Counted from the first letter of the stretch, positions 16,776 to 26,837 are shown. The stretch: DNA of 64,000 nt from an uncultured Pelagibacteraceae bacterium (GCA_902574685.1 CACGOO010000004.1:1-64000); one strand, 5' to 3'. The notes: generated by a model from the letters alone, not told the origin. A program made the numbers and translations.

Positions 16776-17999
16776 ATGAATGAATTTTTAAAAGAATTTA
16801 AAGACAGGGGATATTTTTATCAATGCACAGACGAAAAAGCTCTGTCAAAGAAACTAAATGAAGAGAGTATAAAAGGATATATAGGGTTTGATTGCACTGC
16901 TCAAAGTTTACACGTAGGTAGCTTGCTTCAAATCATGTGCTTAAGATTAATGCAAAAACATGGACATAAACCAATTGTTTTGCTTGGCGGTGGAACTACT
17001 AGAATAGGAGATCCATCTGGAAAAGATAAAACAAGAAAAATTTTAGAAGAAAATGAAATAGAAAAAAATATAAAAAGTATAGAGAACATTCTAAAAAAAT
17101 TTTTAGAGACAAAAGATAAAAAAGTTGCTCCGATTTTTGTTAACAACTACTCGTGGCTAAAAAATTTAAATTATATATCTTTTCTAAGAGATATAGGAAA
17201 ACATTTTACTATAAATAAAATGTTAAGTTTTGATAGCGTTAAGTTAAGGTTAGAGAGAGAGCAATCATTAAGTTACATGGAATTTAATTATATGATTTTG
17301 CAAGCATATGATTTTTTAGAATTAAATAAAAAAGAGAAATGTTTATTACAAATTGGAGGATCTGATCAATGGGGAAATATAGTAAATGGAGTCGAATTAA
17401 TCAAAAGATATTCATCAAATCAAGTTTATGGTTTAACAACTAATCTTATAACTTTAGCATCAGGTGCTAAGATGGGTAAAACTGAAAGCGGCGCTATTTG
17501 GTTAGATAAAAAATTATTTTCAGTTTTCGATTATTGGCAATTTTGGAGAAATACTGATGATAAAGATGTATTAAAATTTCTTAAAATGTTTACAGATTTA
17601 AATTTAAACGAGATTGAAAATATAAGCACTCAAGACATAAATGAGCAAAAAATTATTTTAGCAAACAAAGCTACTTCTATTCTTCACGGAACTAATGAAG
17701 CTGCTGAAGCTGAAAAAATAGCAAGAAATTCTTTTTCAGGAAACTCATCTGGTGAAAATTTGCCAGATATAAAGATAGATATCTCCAACATTGGTAATGA
17801 TGTAGTTAATTTAGTCTCAATTATTGATAAAAACTTATCTAAAAGCGAAATAAGAAGATTAATAAAATCTAATGGTATTAAAATCAACAATCAAATTATT
17901 TCAGATGATAAATTCATAATTTCGAATGAACTTATAAAAAAAAACAATTTTATTAAGCTCTCAATCGGTAAGAAAAAACACTACAAAATAGTAATTTAA
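16776..17999 (+). CDS. tyrS: Tyrosyl-tRNA synthetase
   Basis: This class I aminoacyl-tRNA synthetase is about 407 residues long. The HIGH-type motif appears as SLHVGSLL near residue 46, and the KMSKS loop as KMGKTESG near residue 230. The tyrosine-site segments YMEFNYMILQAYDF and GGSDQWGNI are clear, and a C-terminal S4-like RNA-binding domain (SKSEIRRLIKSNGIKINN) is present. I place the start at the ATG 16776 (MNEFLKEF); an in-frame TTG at 16761 would add five residues. The 3' end overlaps the convergent AsmA-like gene by 4 bases. Confidence 0.96.
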   Translation: MNEFLKEFKDRGYFYQCTDEKALSKKLNEESIKGYIGFDCTAQSLHVGSLLQIMCLRLMQKHGHKPIVLLGGGTTRIGDPSGKDKTRKILEENEIEKNIKSIENILKKFLETKDKKVAPIFVNNYSWLKNLNYISFLRDIGKHFTINKMLSFDSVKLRLEREQSLSYMEFNYMILQAYDFLELNKKEKCLLQIGGSDQWGNIVNGVELIKRYSSNQVYGLTTNLITLASGAKMGKTESGAIWLDKKLFSVFDYWQFWRNTDDKDVLKFLKMFTDLNLNEIENISTQDINEQKIILANKATSILHGTNEAAEAEKIARNSFSGNSSGENLPDIKIDISNIGNDVVNLVSIIDKNLSKSEIRRLIKSNGIKINNQIISDDKFIISNELIKKNNFIKLSIGKKKHYKIVI

Positions 18000-20578
18000 T
18001 TAGAAATTTTCTCCAAAGTTCTGGTAATAAATCTTGGAGTTAAAGTTTTGATTGGATTGACAGAAGTTTTAAGTTTTTTAGGAGGTCCTTTAATTTTAAA
18101 ACTTACACCGAAAACGCCTTCACCAATTTTTTTTCCAACTAATATTTCTCCCAACATAGGTATTTTTGAAATTGTTTTATTAATAGTTGTTGCTGGAACA
18201 AGTGTTCCGTTCAAACTTGTTAACTCATCTTTTACAATATAACCCTCCATCATTAGCGAAATTGCTGGGCCTATGGCATACATCTCTTTAATTTTAGTAT
18301 TATTTCCTAAGGTCTCATATTCCATCTCAAAATCGGTAAATCGTATGCCTTCACCAGTGAGTAGATCAGCTATCCCTTGAAGCGATGCTAATGTTAGAAG
18401 CTTTGCAAGAAGAGGTACTTCTTGCACTTTAAAATCGATAATTTTTAAATTTGATATTGTTTTACCCTCATAATTAAGTCCCTCATATATTAATTTACCT
18501 TCTTTAAAACCCTTTATAAATTTAAAATTTTTAATGAAAGGTTCTGGTTCATCGATTTCTAAATTGGTAATTTTTTGTTTTTTATCATTAGTAAAAATGC
18601 TTAAAATAAATTTGGTCTTATTATTTAATTTTGCATTTATATTTGAGTTAAAAACTTTATTATTCTTTATTTGTATTTCACCTTTTATATTTGATAAATA
18701 AGAAAAGTTATCAACAAAATATTTTCCAATATCTAAATAAATATATGTATTCAAATTTTTGAAATTTGAAAAAATTGATTTAGAGGAGTTATCTAATAAA
18801 TTTTTTATATTTTTAGATCCATCAAATTGACTACCAGTTAAGTAATAATTGTTATTTACTTTCTTAAATTCTAATTTATTTTCTTTTCCGTTTTTACTGA
18901 TTATGTCGATTTCAAATAAATCTAAACTTTTAATTTTATCGTTTTTTTCTATTTCAAGATTTTCAACAATAATACTTTTTTCTTCTTCATTAAAATTTAT
19001 ATTTTTGAAAAATATTTCATTATTATCATTGTAAGTTCCATTTATATTCAATTCAGATTTTATATCTGCCTTTTTTTGATAATCTAATTCTTCAATATCT
19101 ATTTCTGCACTATCTAGGTCTAAATCTAAATCAAAAAAGTACTTATTATCCTTTTTTTCAACATTCAAAGACACATTTTCATTTATATCATTAATAGAAT
19201 ATTTACTTTTTAAGTTAAATATAAATTTTTTATTTTTATAATCTATATCTAAATGACTATTACTAAATTTTATTTGATTTTTAAAATCACTAAAATATTT
19301 TTTTATTCTTTGTGATTGATAGTCAATTAAAATACTTTCAGATTTTAATTTAGATTTAATACTAAAATTTTGAATTTCATTTTTTTTATTTAATTTAAAA
19401 CTTATTGAATTTTCCGATGCGAATGTGATATCTTGATCTTGAAGACCAAAGTTTTTAAATTGAATAAATTTTTTAAATTCTTTAGAATTAATTGTGCTTT
19501 TACTATTACTTAAATCTATATTGACTAAAGCATCTTTGTTTTGTTTTTTTTTATAAATTAGATTAATTAAATTTTTTGTTTTATTATTATTGTTGTTATT
19601 ATTTTTAAATAAAAACTCGCTATTTAAAACAATTTTTAATTCTTCTTTAATATAATTAATTAAAATATTTCCATCTTTAAAATATATGAAATCTTGATAT
19701 TTTGATTTTGTAAATAACTTATCAAAATTTAATTTTGATATAATTCTTAAATCCTTAATATTAAGTTTTTTATTAATTTTAAATGATAATTCATTCTCTG
19801 AGCTTAAATTTATAGGTCTATCATCTATTAAATCTAAATTAATATTTATAAATTTTTTGTAATTATTTAAATTAATTTTAGTTTCATTTGTTTTAAAATC
19901 TCCTGAGATTTCAAAATAATTATCAATTTTTTTAATTCTTATTTTTTCTGAAGCAATGAGGAATTTATCAAATGATAATTCTATTTCATTTAGATTTATA
20001 ACATCCTGATCTACTAAAAAATCAAATTTAACATTTTCAATTTTTGATTGTTTAGATAATTTTATTTCTGCATCTGTTACTGATCCATTGAGAGTATACT
20101 GGATATTTTTGGAACTATTTTTATCAAATGTTACATTGGATATTACTTTTATTTTACCCTTTTTAATTTGTTTTAAAATTAAAGTTCTTGCTAAATTAAA
20201 GTCATATTCATTTATAAAATCTATAAATTGATCAATATCGTTTTCTTTGGAAATTATTGATATTTCAGAGATTGGATTTTTATTGCTTATATAATCAAAA
20301 ATATTTAGATCAAACTTTATATTTTCTAAGTCAATATCTTTTTCATTAATTGCTATTTGAGGGTCTAAAGTAAAGATCTCAAATTCAAAATTAGACAAAT
20401 TTAATTTAAAATTTACCTGATTTAATTTTAATTTTATCTTTGGATCAATCTCTTTAACTTTTTCAATTATTAAACTATTAAAATTATCCGTTCTAATTCC
20501 TGTTGTTGTTAGAAATATTAAAATTGTGACTAAGACAGTTATTATTGAAATTGTAATTATAGAAATTATTTTACGCAT
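17996..20578 (-). CDS. Large AsmA-like envelope protein (DUF3971/YhdP type)
   Basis: This 860-residue protein has one N-terminal membrane anchor (IISIITISIITVLVTILIF) and a long periplasmic part dominated by beta-strand-rich, Asn/Lys/Ile-rich sequence. The C-terminal 250 residues (PLLAKLLTLASLQGIADLLTGEGI, then IGPAISLMMEGYI) match the AsmA-like C-terminal region of YhdP/TamB-type proteins, thought to bridge the membranes and carry phospholipids outward. A run of about seven asparagines lies near residue 330. Its 3' end overlaps tyrS by 4 bases, and its start overlaps the prfB 3' end by 8 bases. The exact lipid role is inferred from distant relatives. Confidence 0.75.
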   Translation of the reverse strand: MRKIISIITISIITVLVTILIFLTTTGIRTDNFNSLIIEKVKEIDPKIKLKLNQVNFKLNLSNFEFEIFTLDPQIAINEKDIDLENIKFDLNIFDYISNKNPISEISIISKENDIDQFIDFINEYDFNLARTLILKQIKKGKIKVISNVTFDKNSSKNIQYTLNGSVTDAEIKLSKQSKIENVKFDFLVDQDVINLNEIELSFDKFLIASEKIRIKKIDNYFEISGDFKTNETKINLNNYKKFININLDLIDDRPINLSSENELSFKINKKLNIKDLRIISKLNFDKLFTKSKYQDFIYFKDGNILINYIKEELKIVLNSEFLFKNNNNNNNKTKNLINLIYKKKQNKDALVNIDLSNSKSTINSKEFKKFIQFKNFGLQDQDITFASENSISFKLNKKNEIQNFSIKSKLKSESILIDYQSQRIKKYFSDFKNQIKFSNSHLDIDYKNKKFIFNLKSKYSINDINENVSLNVEKKDNKYFFDLDLDLDSAEIDIEELDYQKKADIKSELNINGTYNDNNEIFFKNINFNEEEKSIIVENLEIEKNDKIKSLDLFEIDIISKNGKENKLEFKKVNNNYYLTGSQFDGSKNIKNLLDNSSKSIFSNFKNLNTYIYLDIGKYFVDNFSYLSNIKGEIQIKNNKVFNSNINAKLNNKTKFILSIFTNDKKQKITNLEIDEPEPFIKNFKFIKGFKEGKLIYEGLNYEGKTISNLKIIDFKVQEVPLLAKLLTLASLQGIADLLTGEGIRFTDFEMEYETLGNNTKIKEMYAIGPAISLMMEGYIVKDELTSLNGTLVPATTINKTISKIPMLGEILVGKKIGEGVFGVSFKIKGPPKKLKTSVNPIKTLTPRFITRTLEKISN

Positions 20579-21669
20579 TTAATTTATATAGAGAACTTTC
20601 TAAAAAATTATCTATTTCTCCATCTAATACTTTTTCAGGACTAGAACTTTCAAAATTAGTTCTATTATCTTTTACCATTTTATAAGGGTGTAATACATAT
20701 GATCTAATTTGATGGCCCCATCCAATCTCTGACTTTGAATTTTCAAGATTTTCATTTTCTTTTTCTTTTTTTTTTAACTCGTAGTCATAAAGCCTTGCTC
20801 TTAACATATTCATGCAAGTTTCTTTATTTTTGTGTTGTGATCTTTCATTTTGACATTGTACCACAATTTTTGTTGGCAGGTGTGTAATTCTTACTGCACT
20901 ATCTGTTGTGTTGACATGCTGACCTCCCGCTCCACTAGATCTGTATGTATCTATTCTTAAATCTTTTTCTAAAATTTCAACATCAATATTTTCAGATATA
21001 ACTGGGTATACCCAAACACTGGCAAAACTTGTATGTCTTCTAGCACCAGAGTCAAACGGAGAAATTCTGACAAGTCTATGTATTCCTGACTCATTTTTTA
21101 ATAATCCGTTTATGTAATCTCCACTTATTTTAATTATTGAAGATTTAATGCCAGCTTCATCGCCTTTATGTTCGCTGATAATTTCGATTTTGAAATTTTT
21201 TTTGGTTGCCCACTTCATATACATTCTTCTTAACATATCAGCCCAGTCTTGACTTTCAGTTCCTCCAGCACCTGCATGAAATTCTAAATAACTATTAAAT
21301 GTATCATTATCATTTGATAAAAAACATCTTATTTCAATTTGTTTAATTATATTAAAGAGTATTTTTATATTTGAGGTTGTCTCTTTAATGATTTCATTGT
21401 TGTGTTCCTCAATAGCTAAATCATAAATATCAAATAAATCTTTACTTTCATTTGATGTTTCTTCAAAATTATTTAATAATTTTTCTAAATTAGTTTTTTC
21501 ACGTAAAACTTTTTCAGCAATTTTTTTATCCTGCCAAAAATCTGGTTTTTCTATTAAATTTGATAAATTAATTATTTTTTCTGAAACCTTAGTCTTTTCA
21601 AAGAAACTCCTTTATTCTTTGATTTATTTTTTCTATTTCTGATTTAATATTTAGTATTTCCTGATCCAT
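20571..21669 (-). CDS. prfB: Peptide chain release factor 2, with programmed +1 frameshift
   Basis: The full protein is assembled from two frames. Codons 1-23 run from ATG 21669 to CTT 21601 and end at an in-frame TGA (21600-21598). Shifting +1 at that point continues through GAA at 21599 for 342 more codons to 20571, giving 365 residues, the normal RF2 length. Family marks are HAGAGGTESQDWADML, the stop-codon-reading tripeptide SPF in RISPFDSGARR, and the catalytic GGQ in SSGAGGQHVNT. RF2 terminates at UGA and UAA. The ATG overlaps the stop of the upstream PBP1A gene by one base. The N-terminal 23 codons are easily missed because the shorter frame starting at 21236 looks like a gene by itself. 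Confidence 0.95.
21598..21612 (-). promoter_or_regulatory. RF2 programmed frameshift site
   Basis: On the minus strand AAGGAG-TTT-CTT-TGA reproduces the classic prfB recoding signal: a Shine-Dalgarno-like element three bases before the slippery CTT, then the UGA recognised by RF2 itself. When RF2 is scarce the ribosome slips from CUU to UUU and continues with GAA. This forms an autoregulatory loop. Confidence 0.93.
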
Positions 21670-24005
21670 TAATAAAATTTTAATATATTTGTTGTATTTA
21701 ATCTACTATCAAAATTTTTAGATATATTATCTAGTTTATTATCATTATTTTTAAATGACTCGATTATGGCTAACTTGGTTTTAGGATTCGCTTTTTTTCC
21801 AGTTTTTGCATCTATGACCATCATTTTTATATTATTTGCTACTTTAAATGGCCTAGCATTATTTGTATTTGCAGTTTTTTTTATAAATTCTTTAAAAACT
21901 GGCATTGCAGTTTTCGAACCTGTTTCAAATTTACCTAAACTTTTTGGATTATCATAACCTATATAAACCCCTATAACTAAGTTTGATGTAAATCCTATAA
22001 ACCAAGTATCAGTATTCTTATTAGTTGTTCCAGTCTTACCAGCTAATTCGATGTTTAAATCCTTCAAGCCTTTTCCTGTACCTCTTTCAATTACACCTTT
22101 TAACATTGATGTTATTTGGTAAGCAGTTTGAGGAGAAAAAATTTGCTTATACTTATTTTTAATTATTGGATCTTTTTTACCTTGGTAAGAAATTTTATCA
22201 CAATTTTCACAATACCTTTTCTCATTATTAAAAATAGTATTTCCCTCGCTATCTTGAATTCTATCAATTAAAATTGGATTGACTAACTTACCACCATTTA
22301 AAAATGAGCAATAAGCACTTGTTATTTTTAGAAGTGTAGTTTCAGCAGAGCCTAAAGATACAGACATAAGTTCATCTGGATTATCATAAATATTCAACTT
22401 TTTTGAAAAACTTACAATTTTATCAATTCCAAGTTCTTGGGCTATTCTAACTGTCATTAAATTTCTAGATTTTTCAATACCAGTTCTAAGAGTTGATGGT
22501 CCATAAAATTTTTTACCATAATTTTCTGGTTTCCACATTTTTAAGTCGCTTCCTTGATCTAGTACAATTGGTGCATCTAATATGAGTGAAGTAGGTAGAA
22601 AATTATTCTCTAACGCAAGAGCATATATAAATGGTTTGAATGCTGAGCCAGGCTGTCGCTTTGCCTGTGAGGCTCTATTAAATTCACTTTTTTTGAAACT
22701 AAAACCTCCTGATAATGCTAAAACTCTCCCACTGTACGGATCCATTACCACAATTCCTCCATTGGCTTTAGGAAGTTGTTTTAAGCTATAATTTCCTTCA
22801 GATATTTTCTTAACGTAAATAATATCACCTATTTTAAATAATTTTTTAAATTCTTTACGAGTCCAATCGATGTCATTAAAATTTATAACTCCATTAATTC
22901 CACTTTTTGTTTCTATGACTGACTCAAATTTATCAATTCTACTTACAACAGCAAGTTCCCAACCTAACGACCTTTCTAAATAATATTTTGATAGATCTTT
23001 TTTCCAGTCTTTATGTTTTTTTATATTTGATAACGGACCTCTCCACCCTTTTCTTTTATCAAATTCTTGAAGACCTTTTCGCAATGATTGTGTAGCAATT
23101 TTTTGTAATTCTAAATTTAAAGGAGTTTTAATATTGAAGCCTTGTTTATATACTTTATCGAAACCATACTTATCAATAACGTCTTTTCTCACGTCCTCTA
23201 CATAATATCTTGAATCTTCTAGATAAATTCTTTTTCTTTTTTGCAAATTAATTTCAGATTCTATTAAGTTAGAATATTGAATTTTGCTAATAAATCCATT
23301 GTCAAACAAATTTTTTAAAACCAAATTTCTTCTAAATTTTGCTAATTCAATATTTTTATATGGATTATATTTACTAGGTGCTTTAGGCAAAGCTGCTAAA
23401 AGTGCAGCCTCTCCATAATTGAGTTCACTAATAGGTTTATTAAAATACCTCAAGCTTGCTGAAGCTATTCCATAACTACCTTCACCAAGATAAATTTGGT
23501 TTAGATATAACTCTAATATCCTTTTTTTTGAAAGTACTCGCTCTATTCTAAAGGCCAATATTGCTTCTTTTATTTTCCTGTCGATACTGACTTCGTTAGT
23601 CAAAAGAAAGTTTTTAGCAACTTGTTGGGTAATTGTTGAGGCTCCTTCTAATCTTTTTGAATATAAAATGTTAAACATATTATTTTTTATAGCTCTAACA
23701 ACTCCTTTTGCATCAACCCCTGGATGGTCAAAAAAATTTTTGTCCTCAGCGGATAAAAAAGCATTTATTACTGTTCTAGAAATCCCAGAATATGGAACAA
23801 ATATTCTTTTTTCAGATGAAAAATCACTTACCAATACTCCATCCCCTGAATATAGTTTACTAGATACCGGCGGTTTATAACTTTTAAGATATTTATAATC
23901 TGGTAGTTTATTAGAATAAGTCCAAAGAATAGATATAATTGCTGCTAAAAATATAACTGAAATTAATAAAACCAATATTAATAATCTTTTTATAATCTTT
24001 TGCAT
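21669..24005 (-). CDS. mrcA: Penicillin-binding protein 1A (bifunctional murein synthase)
   Basis: This 778-residue inner-membrane protein polymerises and cross-links peptidoglycan. One N-terminal transmembrane helix (LLILVLLISVIFLAAIISILW) precedes the GT51 transglycosylase domain (SAEDKNFFDHPGVD with catalytic Glu near residue 88, then GASTITQQVAKN and LYLNQIYLG). The transpeptidase domain shows the three expected motifs: S-A-F-K in RQPGSAFKPF, S-R-N in EKSRNLM and K-T-G-T in AGKTGTTNKNTD. It is co-transcribed with prfB downstream (TAATG overlap) and divergent from rne across 81 bases. Confidence 0.95.
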   Translation of the reverse strand: MQKIIKRLLILVLLISVIFLAAIISILWTYSNKLPDYKYLKSYKPPVSSKLYSGDGVLVSDFSSEKRIFVPYSGISRTVINAFLSAEDKNFFDHPGVDAKGVVRAIKNNMFNILYSKRLEGASTITQQVAKNFLLTNEVSIDRKIKEAILAFRIERVLSKKRILELYLNQIYLGEGSYGIASASLRYFNKPISELNYGEAALLAALPKAPSKYNPYKNIELAKFRRNLVLKNLFDNGFISKIQYSNLIESEINLQKRKRIYLEDSRYYVEDVRKDVIDKYGFDKVYKQGFNIKTPLNLELQKIATQSLRKGLQEFDKRKGWRGPLSNIKKHKDWKKDLSKYYLERSLGWELAVVSRIDKFESVIETKSGINGVINFNDIDWTRKEFKKLFKIGDIIYVKKISEGNYSLKQLPKANGGIVVMDPYSGRVLALSGGFSFKKSEFNRASQAKRQPGSAFKPFIYALALENNFLPTSLILDAPIVLDQGSDLKMWKPENYGKKFYGPSTLRTGIEKSRNLMTVRIAQELGIDKIVSFSKKLNIYDNPDELMSVSLGSAETTLLKITSAYCSFLNGGKLVNPILIDRIQDSEGNTIFNNEKRYCENCDKISYQGKKDPIIKNKYKQIFSPQTAYQITSMLKGVIERGTGKGLKDLNIELAGKTGTTNKNTDTWFIGFTSNLVIGVYIGYDNPKSLGKFETGSKTAMPVFKEFIKKTANTNNARPFKVANNIKMMVIDAKTGKKANPKTKLAIIESFKNNDNKLDNISKNFDSRLNTTNILKFY

Positions 24006-24086
24006 TTTAGTTTAAATATCTTATGAATTTGTTATTGTTATGGCACAGAATTTAATAAATTAACTTATGAAAAAATCACTAAAATT

Positions 24087-25853
24087 ATGTCAAAAAATTT
24101 ATACATTGATGCATCGCATCCAAATGAAACAAGAGTTGTTCTTAAAAATAATAATCATATCGAAGACTATGAATATGAAAGTGTAAATAATACCTTAATT
24201 AAGAATAATATATATCTTGGAAAAGTAAGCAGAATTGAGCCCTCTTTACAAGCAGCATTTATAGATTTTGGAAGAGAGAGACATGGCTTTTTATCATTTA
24301 ATGATATTCAGTCGGATTATTATCAACTACCTTTAAGTGACCTAGAAAAAATAAAAGAGGAAGAAGAAAAAGTTCGGGAAGAATTATCAAAAGAGAGTGA
24401 AAATATTGAAGATAAAATTTTAGAAGGTGAAGAGGAAATTAAAATTGACGATCCGGTCGAAAAAAAAGAAATTGATGAAAAAGAAAAATATAATGCTCAA
24501 AAAAAATTTCCGTCTAAAAGGTACAAAATTCAGGAAGTTATAAAACCAAATCAGGTAATACTTGTGCAAGTTTTAAAAGATGAAAGAGGATTGAAAGGAG
24601 CTGCTTTAAGCACTTTTATCTCAATTGCTGGAAAATATATTGTGTTAATGCCAAATACTGCAAAAGGTGGTGGGATTTCAAGAAAAATTTTTAATCCTGG
24701 TGAAAGAAAAAAAATTAGAAATATTTTAAATGAGATAATGATTCCTAAAGAGATGGGCATAATTGTAAGAACAGCTGGTTCAAATAAAACTAAAAATGAA
24801 ATAGAGAATGATTTAAAAAATTTAATTAAAGTTTGGGATCAAATAAAACAAAATGCATTAGACTCTATTGCTCCATCTCTCATTCATCAAGAAAGTGATA
24901 TTATAAAAAGATGTATCAGAGATATGTATGATGATGATACACAGAATATATATGTTGAGGGCAATGAAGGATATCAAAAAACAAAAAATCATCTGAAATT
25001 AATGATGCCAAATCAAATAAAAAAAGTAAAAAAATATAGAGATAAAATTCCTCTTTTTTACAAAGAGAATATTGAGAAGAAATTATTTGAAATTTTTGAA
25101 ACAGAAGTGAAATTAAAATCAGGTGGTTATTTAGTAATAAATCCGACAGAAGCATTAGTATCTATAGATGTTAATTCGGGTAAATCTATAAAACAGAAAA
25201 ATGTTGAAAGTACCGCTTTTGATACAAACATTGAGGCTGCAGAAGAAATTGCAAGACAAATAAAGATTAGGGACCTATCTGGACTAATAATAATTGATTT
25301 TATAGATATGTTGAACTTCAATAATAGAAGGCAAGTCGAGAGAAAATTAAAGGAAAAATGTAGGAACGACAGAGCTAGGATTCAAATCGGAAGAATTAGT
25401 AATTTTGGATTACTTGAAATGTCAAGGCAAAGGTTAAGGGAAAGTAATGTAAAATGGCATATGAAATTAACAGATGAGACCTTTGTTTTAAAAATTCTTA
25501 AATTGATAGAAATAAAATCCTTTGAATATAACGCTAAGATAGTTGAATTAACTGTTAATAACAAAATACAAAAATATATATCAGACCACTACAAAGATGT
25601 TGTAAAATATTTTGAAAAAAAAAATAAGGCTAAAATTAACTTAAATACTAATAATGATCTTAACTTGGAAGATTATATAATTGAGTTTAAATCTAAAACA
25701 AAAAAAGTATTAGACAAAATTGAAAAAGTTGAAAAACTAGACGCAATAAAAGTTGATAATATAAAAGAAGAAAATATTATTAAAAACAAAAGCAGAAAAA
25801 TATTTAAAAAAAGAAAGTTTAGAAAAAAATTTTTTAAAAAAAAAACTAAATAA
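24087..25853 (+). CDS. rne: Ribonuclease E/G, short form without zinc link
   Basis: This 588-residue RNase E/G-family endonuclease has an S1 domain (IYLGKVSRIEPSLQAAFIDFG) interrupted near residues 90-145 by a highly acidic Glu/Lys-rich insert. Catalytic Mg-binding Asp361 lies in SIDVNSGKS and Asp404 in IIDFIDM, with the same 43-residue spacing as in the enterobacterial enzyme. The CPxC zinc-link motif expected shortly after EMSRQRLR is absent; only two cysteines exist in the protein, both elsewhere. The C-terminal scaffold is reduced to about 90 Lys-rich residues, so classic degradosome docking sites appear to be missing. It overlaps convergent thiG by 8 bases. Confidence 0.93.
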   Translation: MSKNLYIDASHPNETRVVLKNNNHIEDYEYESVNNTLIKNNIYLGKVSRIEPSLQAAFIDFGRERHGFLSFNDIQSDYYQLPLSDLEKIKEEEEKVREELSKESENIEDKILEGEEEIKIDDPVEKKEIDEKEKYNAQKKFPSKRYKIQEVIKPNQVILVQVLKDERGLKGAALSTFISIAGKYIVLMPNTAKGGGISRKIFNPGERKKIRNILNEIMIPKEMGIIVRTAGSNKTKNEIENDLKNLIKVWDQIKQNALDSIAPSLIHQESDIIKRCIRDMYDDDTQNIYVEGNEGYQKTKNHLKLMMPNQIKKVKKYRDKIPLFYKENIEKKLFEIFETEVKLKSGGYLVINPTEALVSIDVNSGKSIKQKNVESTAFDTNIEAAEEIARQIKIRDLSGLIIIDFIDMLNFNNRRQVERKLKEKCRNDRARIQIGRISNFGLLEMSRQRLRESNVKWHMKLTDETFVLKILKLIEIKSFEYNAKIVELTVNNKIQKYISDHYKDVVKYFEKKNKAKINLNTNNDLNLEDYIIEFKSKTKKVLDKIEKVEKLDAIKVDNIKEENIIKNKSRKIFKKRKFRKKFFKKKTK

Positions 25854-26619
25854 TCCCTTTATCAGTTGTGGAAGCCGAGCCGAATAAATTTGGACTTATT
25901 CTTCCTGATAGAAAAGATTTTCTACCTGAAATTACTGCGAATTTCATTGCTTCTGCCATTTGGATGGGGTTATTTGCTTTTGCAATAGCTGTATTTATTA
26001 AAACTCCATCACATCCTAACTCCATTGCTATACTGGCATCAGAAGCTTGACCAATACCAGCATCAATAATTAAAGGTAATTTTGTTTGTTTTCTAATAAT
26101 TTTAATATTAACTTTGTTTTGTATTCCAAGACCAGATCCAATTGGTGCTGCAAGCGGCATAATAGCAACGGCTCCAGCATTTTCTAATCTTTTTGCCATT
26201 AATGGATCATCATTACAATAAACCATTACTTTAAAACCCTCTTTTGTTAATAGTTCGGTAGATCTTAAAGTTTCAATCATTTCTGGAAAAAGGTTTCTTT
26301 TGTCACCCAATACCTCTAATTTTACTAATTTCCATCCACCTATTTCTCGTGCTAATCTTAAAGTTCTAATTGCATCTTCTGCAGTGAAACATCCTGCTGT
26401 ATTTGGTAAGTATGTTATTTTTTTTGGATCAATATAGTCCATCAATCTAGCTTTATTCTTATTAGATATGTTTACCCTTCTAACTGCAACTGTAACTATG
26501 TCTGCACCAGAAGTTTTAATGGCTTTAGCGCATTCACTGAAATTTTTATATTTTCCAGTACCAACTATTAAGCGTGATTTAAAAATCTTATTTGCTATCT
26601 TAAATTTATTGTCAATCAT
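25846..26619 (-). CDS. thiG: Thiazole synthase ThiG
   Basis: This 257-residue TIM-barrel enzyme forms the thiazole phosphate ring of thiamine from deoxyxylulose phosphate, a glycine-derived imine and ThiS thiocarboxylate. RLIVGTGKYKNF opens the protein, SGADIVTVAVRRVN carries the Schiff-base region, and LPNTAGCFTAEDAIR, PLAAPIGSGLG and IDAGIGQASDA form the phosphate site. Its start shares one base with the thiS stop. The 3' end overlaps rne on the other strand by 8 bases. SAR11 strains are reported to need the pyrimidine moiety from outside while keeping thiazole genes, and this pair fits that picture. Confidence 0.95.
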   Translation of the reverse strand: MIDNKFKIANKIFKSRLIVGTGKYKNFSECAKAIKTSGADIVTVAVRRVNISNKNKARLMDYIDPKKITYLPNTAGCFTAEDAIRTLRLAREIGGWKLVKLEVLGDKRNLFPEMIETLRSTELLTKEGFKVMVYCNDDPLMAKRLENAGAVAIMPLAAPIGSGLGIQNKVNIKIIRKQTKLPLIIDAGIGQASDASIAMELGCDGVLINTAIAKANNPIQMAEAMKFAVISGRKSFLSGRISPNLFGSASTTDKGII

Positions 26620-26837
26620 TATCCACCACCAATAAAATGAACAATTTCTATTTTATCTCCTTTTTTTAGTTTAATTTTAGAAATTCTTTTTTTGTCTATA
26701 ATTTTTTTGTTTAGTTCTATAGCTATTTTATTTAGTGGCATTTTTAATTTTGTAACCAAGCTCTTCAGTGAAAATTTAGGAATTATTTGCATTTGCTTGC
26801 CATTTACAGTTATTTTTATTTTATTTTTAATATTCAT
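26619..26837 (-). CDS. thiS: Sulfur carrier protein ThiS
   Basis: This 72-residue ubiquitin-fold protein has the essential C-terminal Gly-Gly (VHFIGGG, with one further Gly at the end). Its C-terminal carboxylate is adenylated and thiolated and then donates sulfur to ThiG, the next gene. KMPLNKIAIELNKKII is the usual core. The ending G-G-G is slightly unusual for a family that normally ends in two glycines but is seen in many alphaproteobacteria. It is divergent from aroQ with a 16-base gap, too short to hold a TPP riboswitch. Confidence 0.92.
   Translation of the reverse strand: MNIKNKIKITVNGKQMQIIPKFSLKSLVTKLKMPLNKIAIELNKKIIDKKRISKIKLKKGDKIEIVHFIGGG

Noticed and set aside
21237-21669. Apparent long gene-free stretch and a stop codon before prfB, suggesting a pseudogene
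   Set aside because: Translating the minus strand shows a continuous RF2 N-terminal region joined through a classic +1 frameshift site; the total length and motifs are those of a working RF2.
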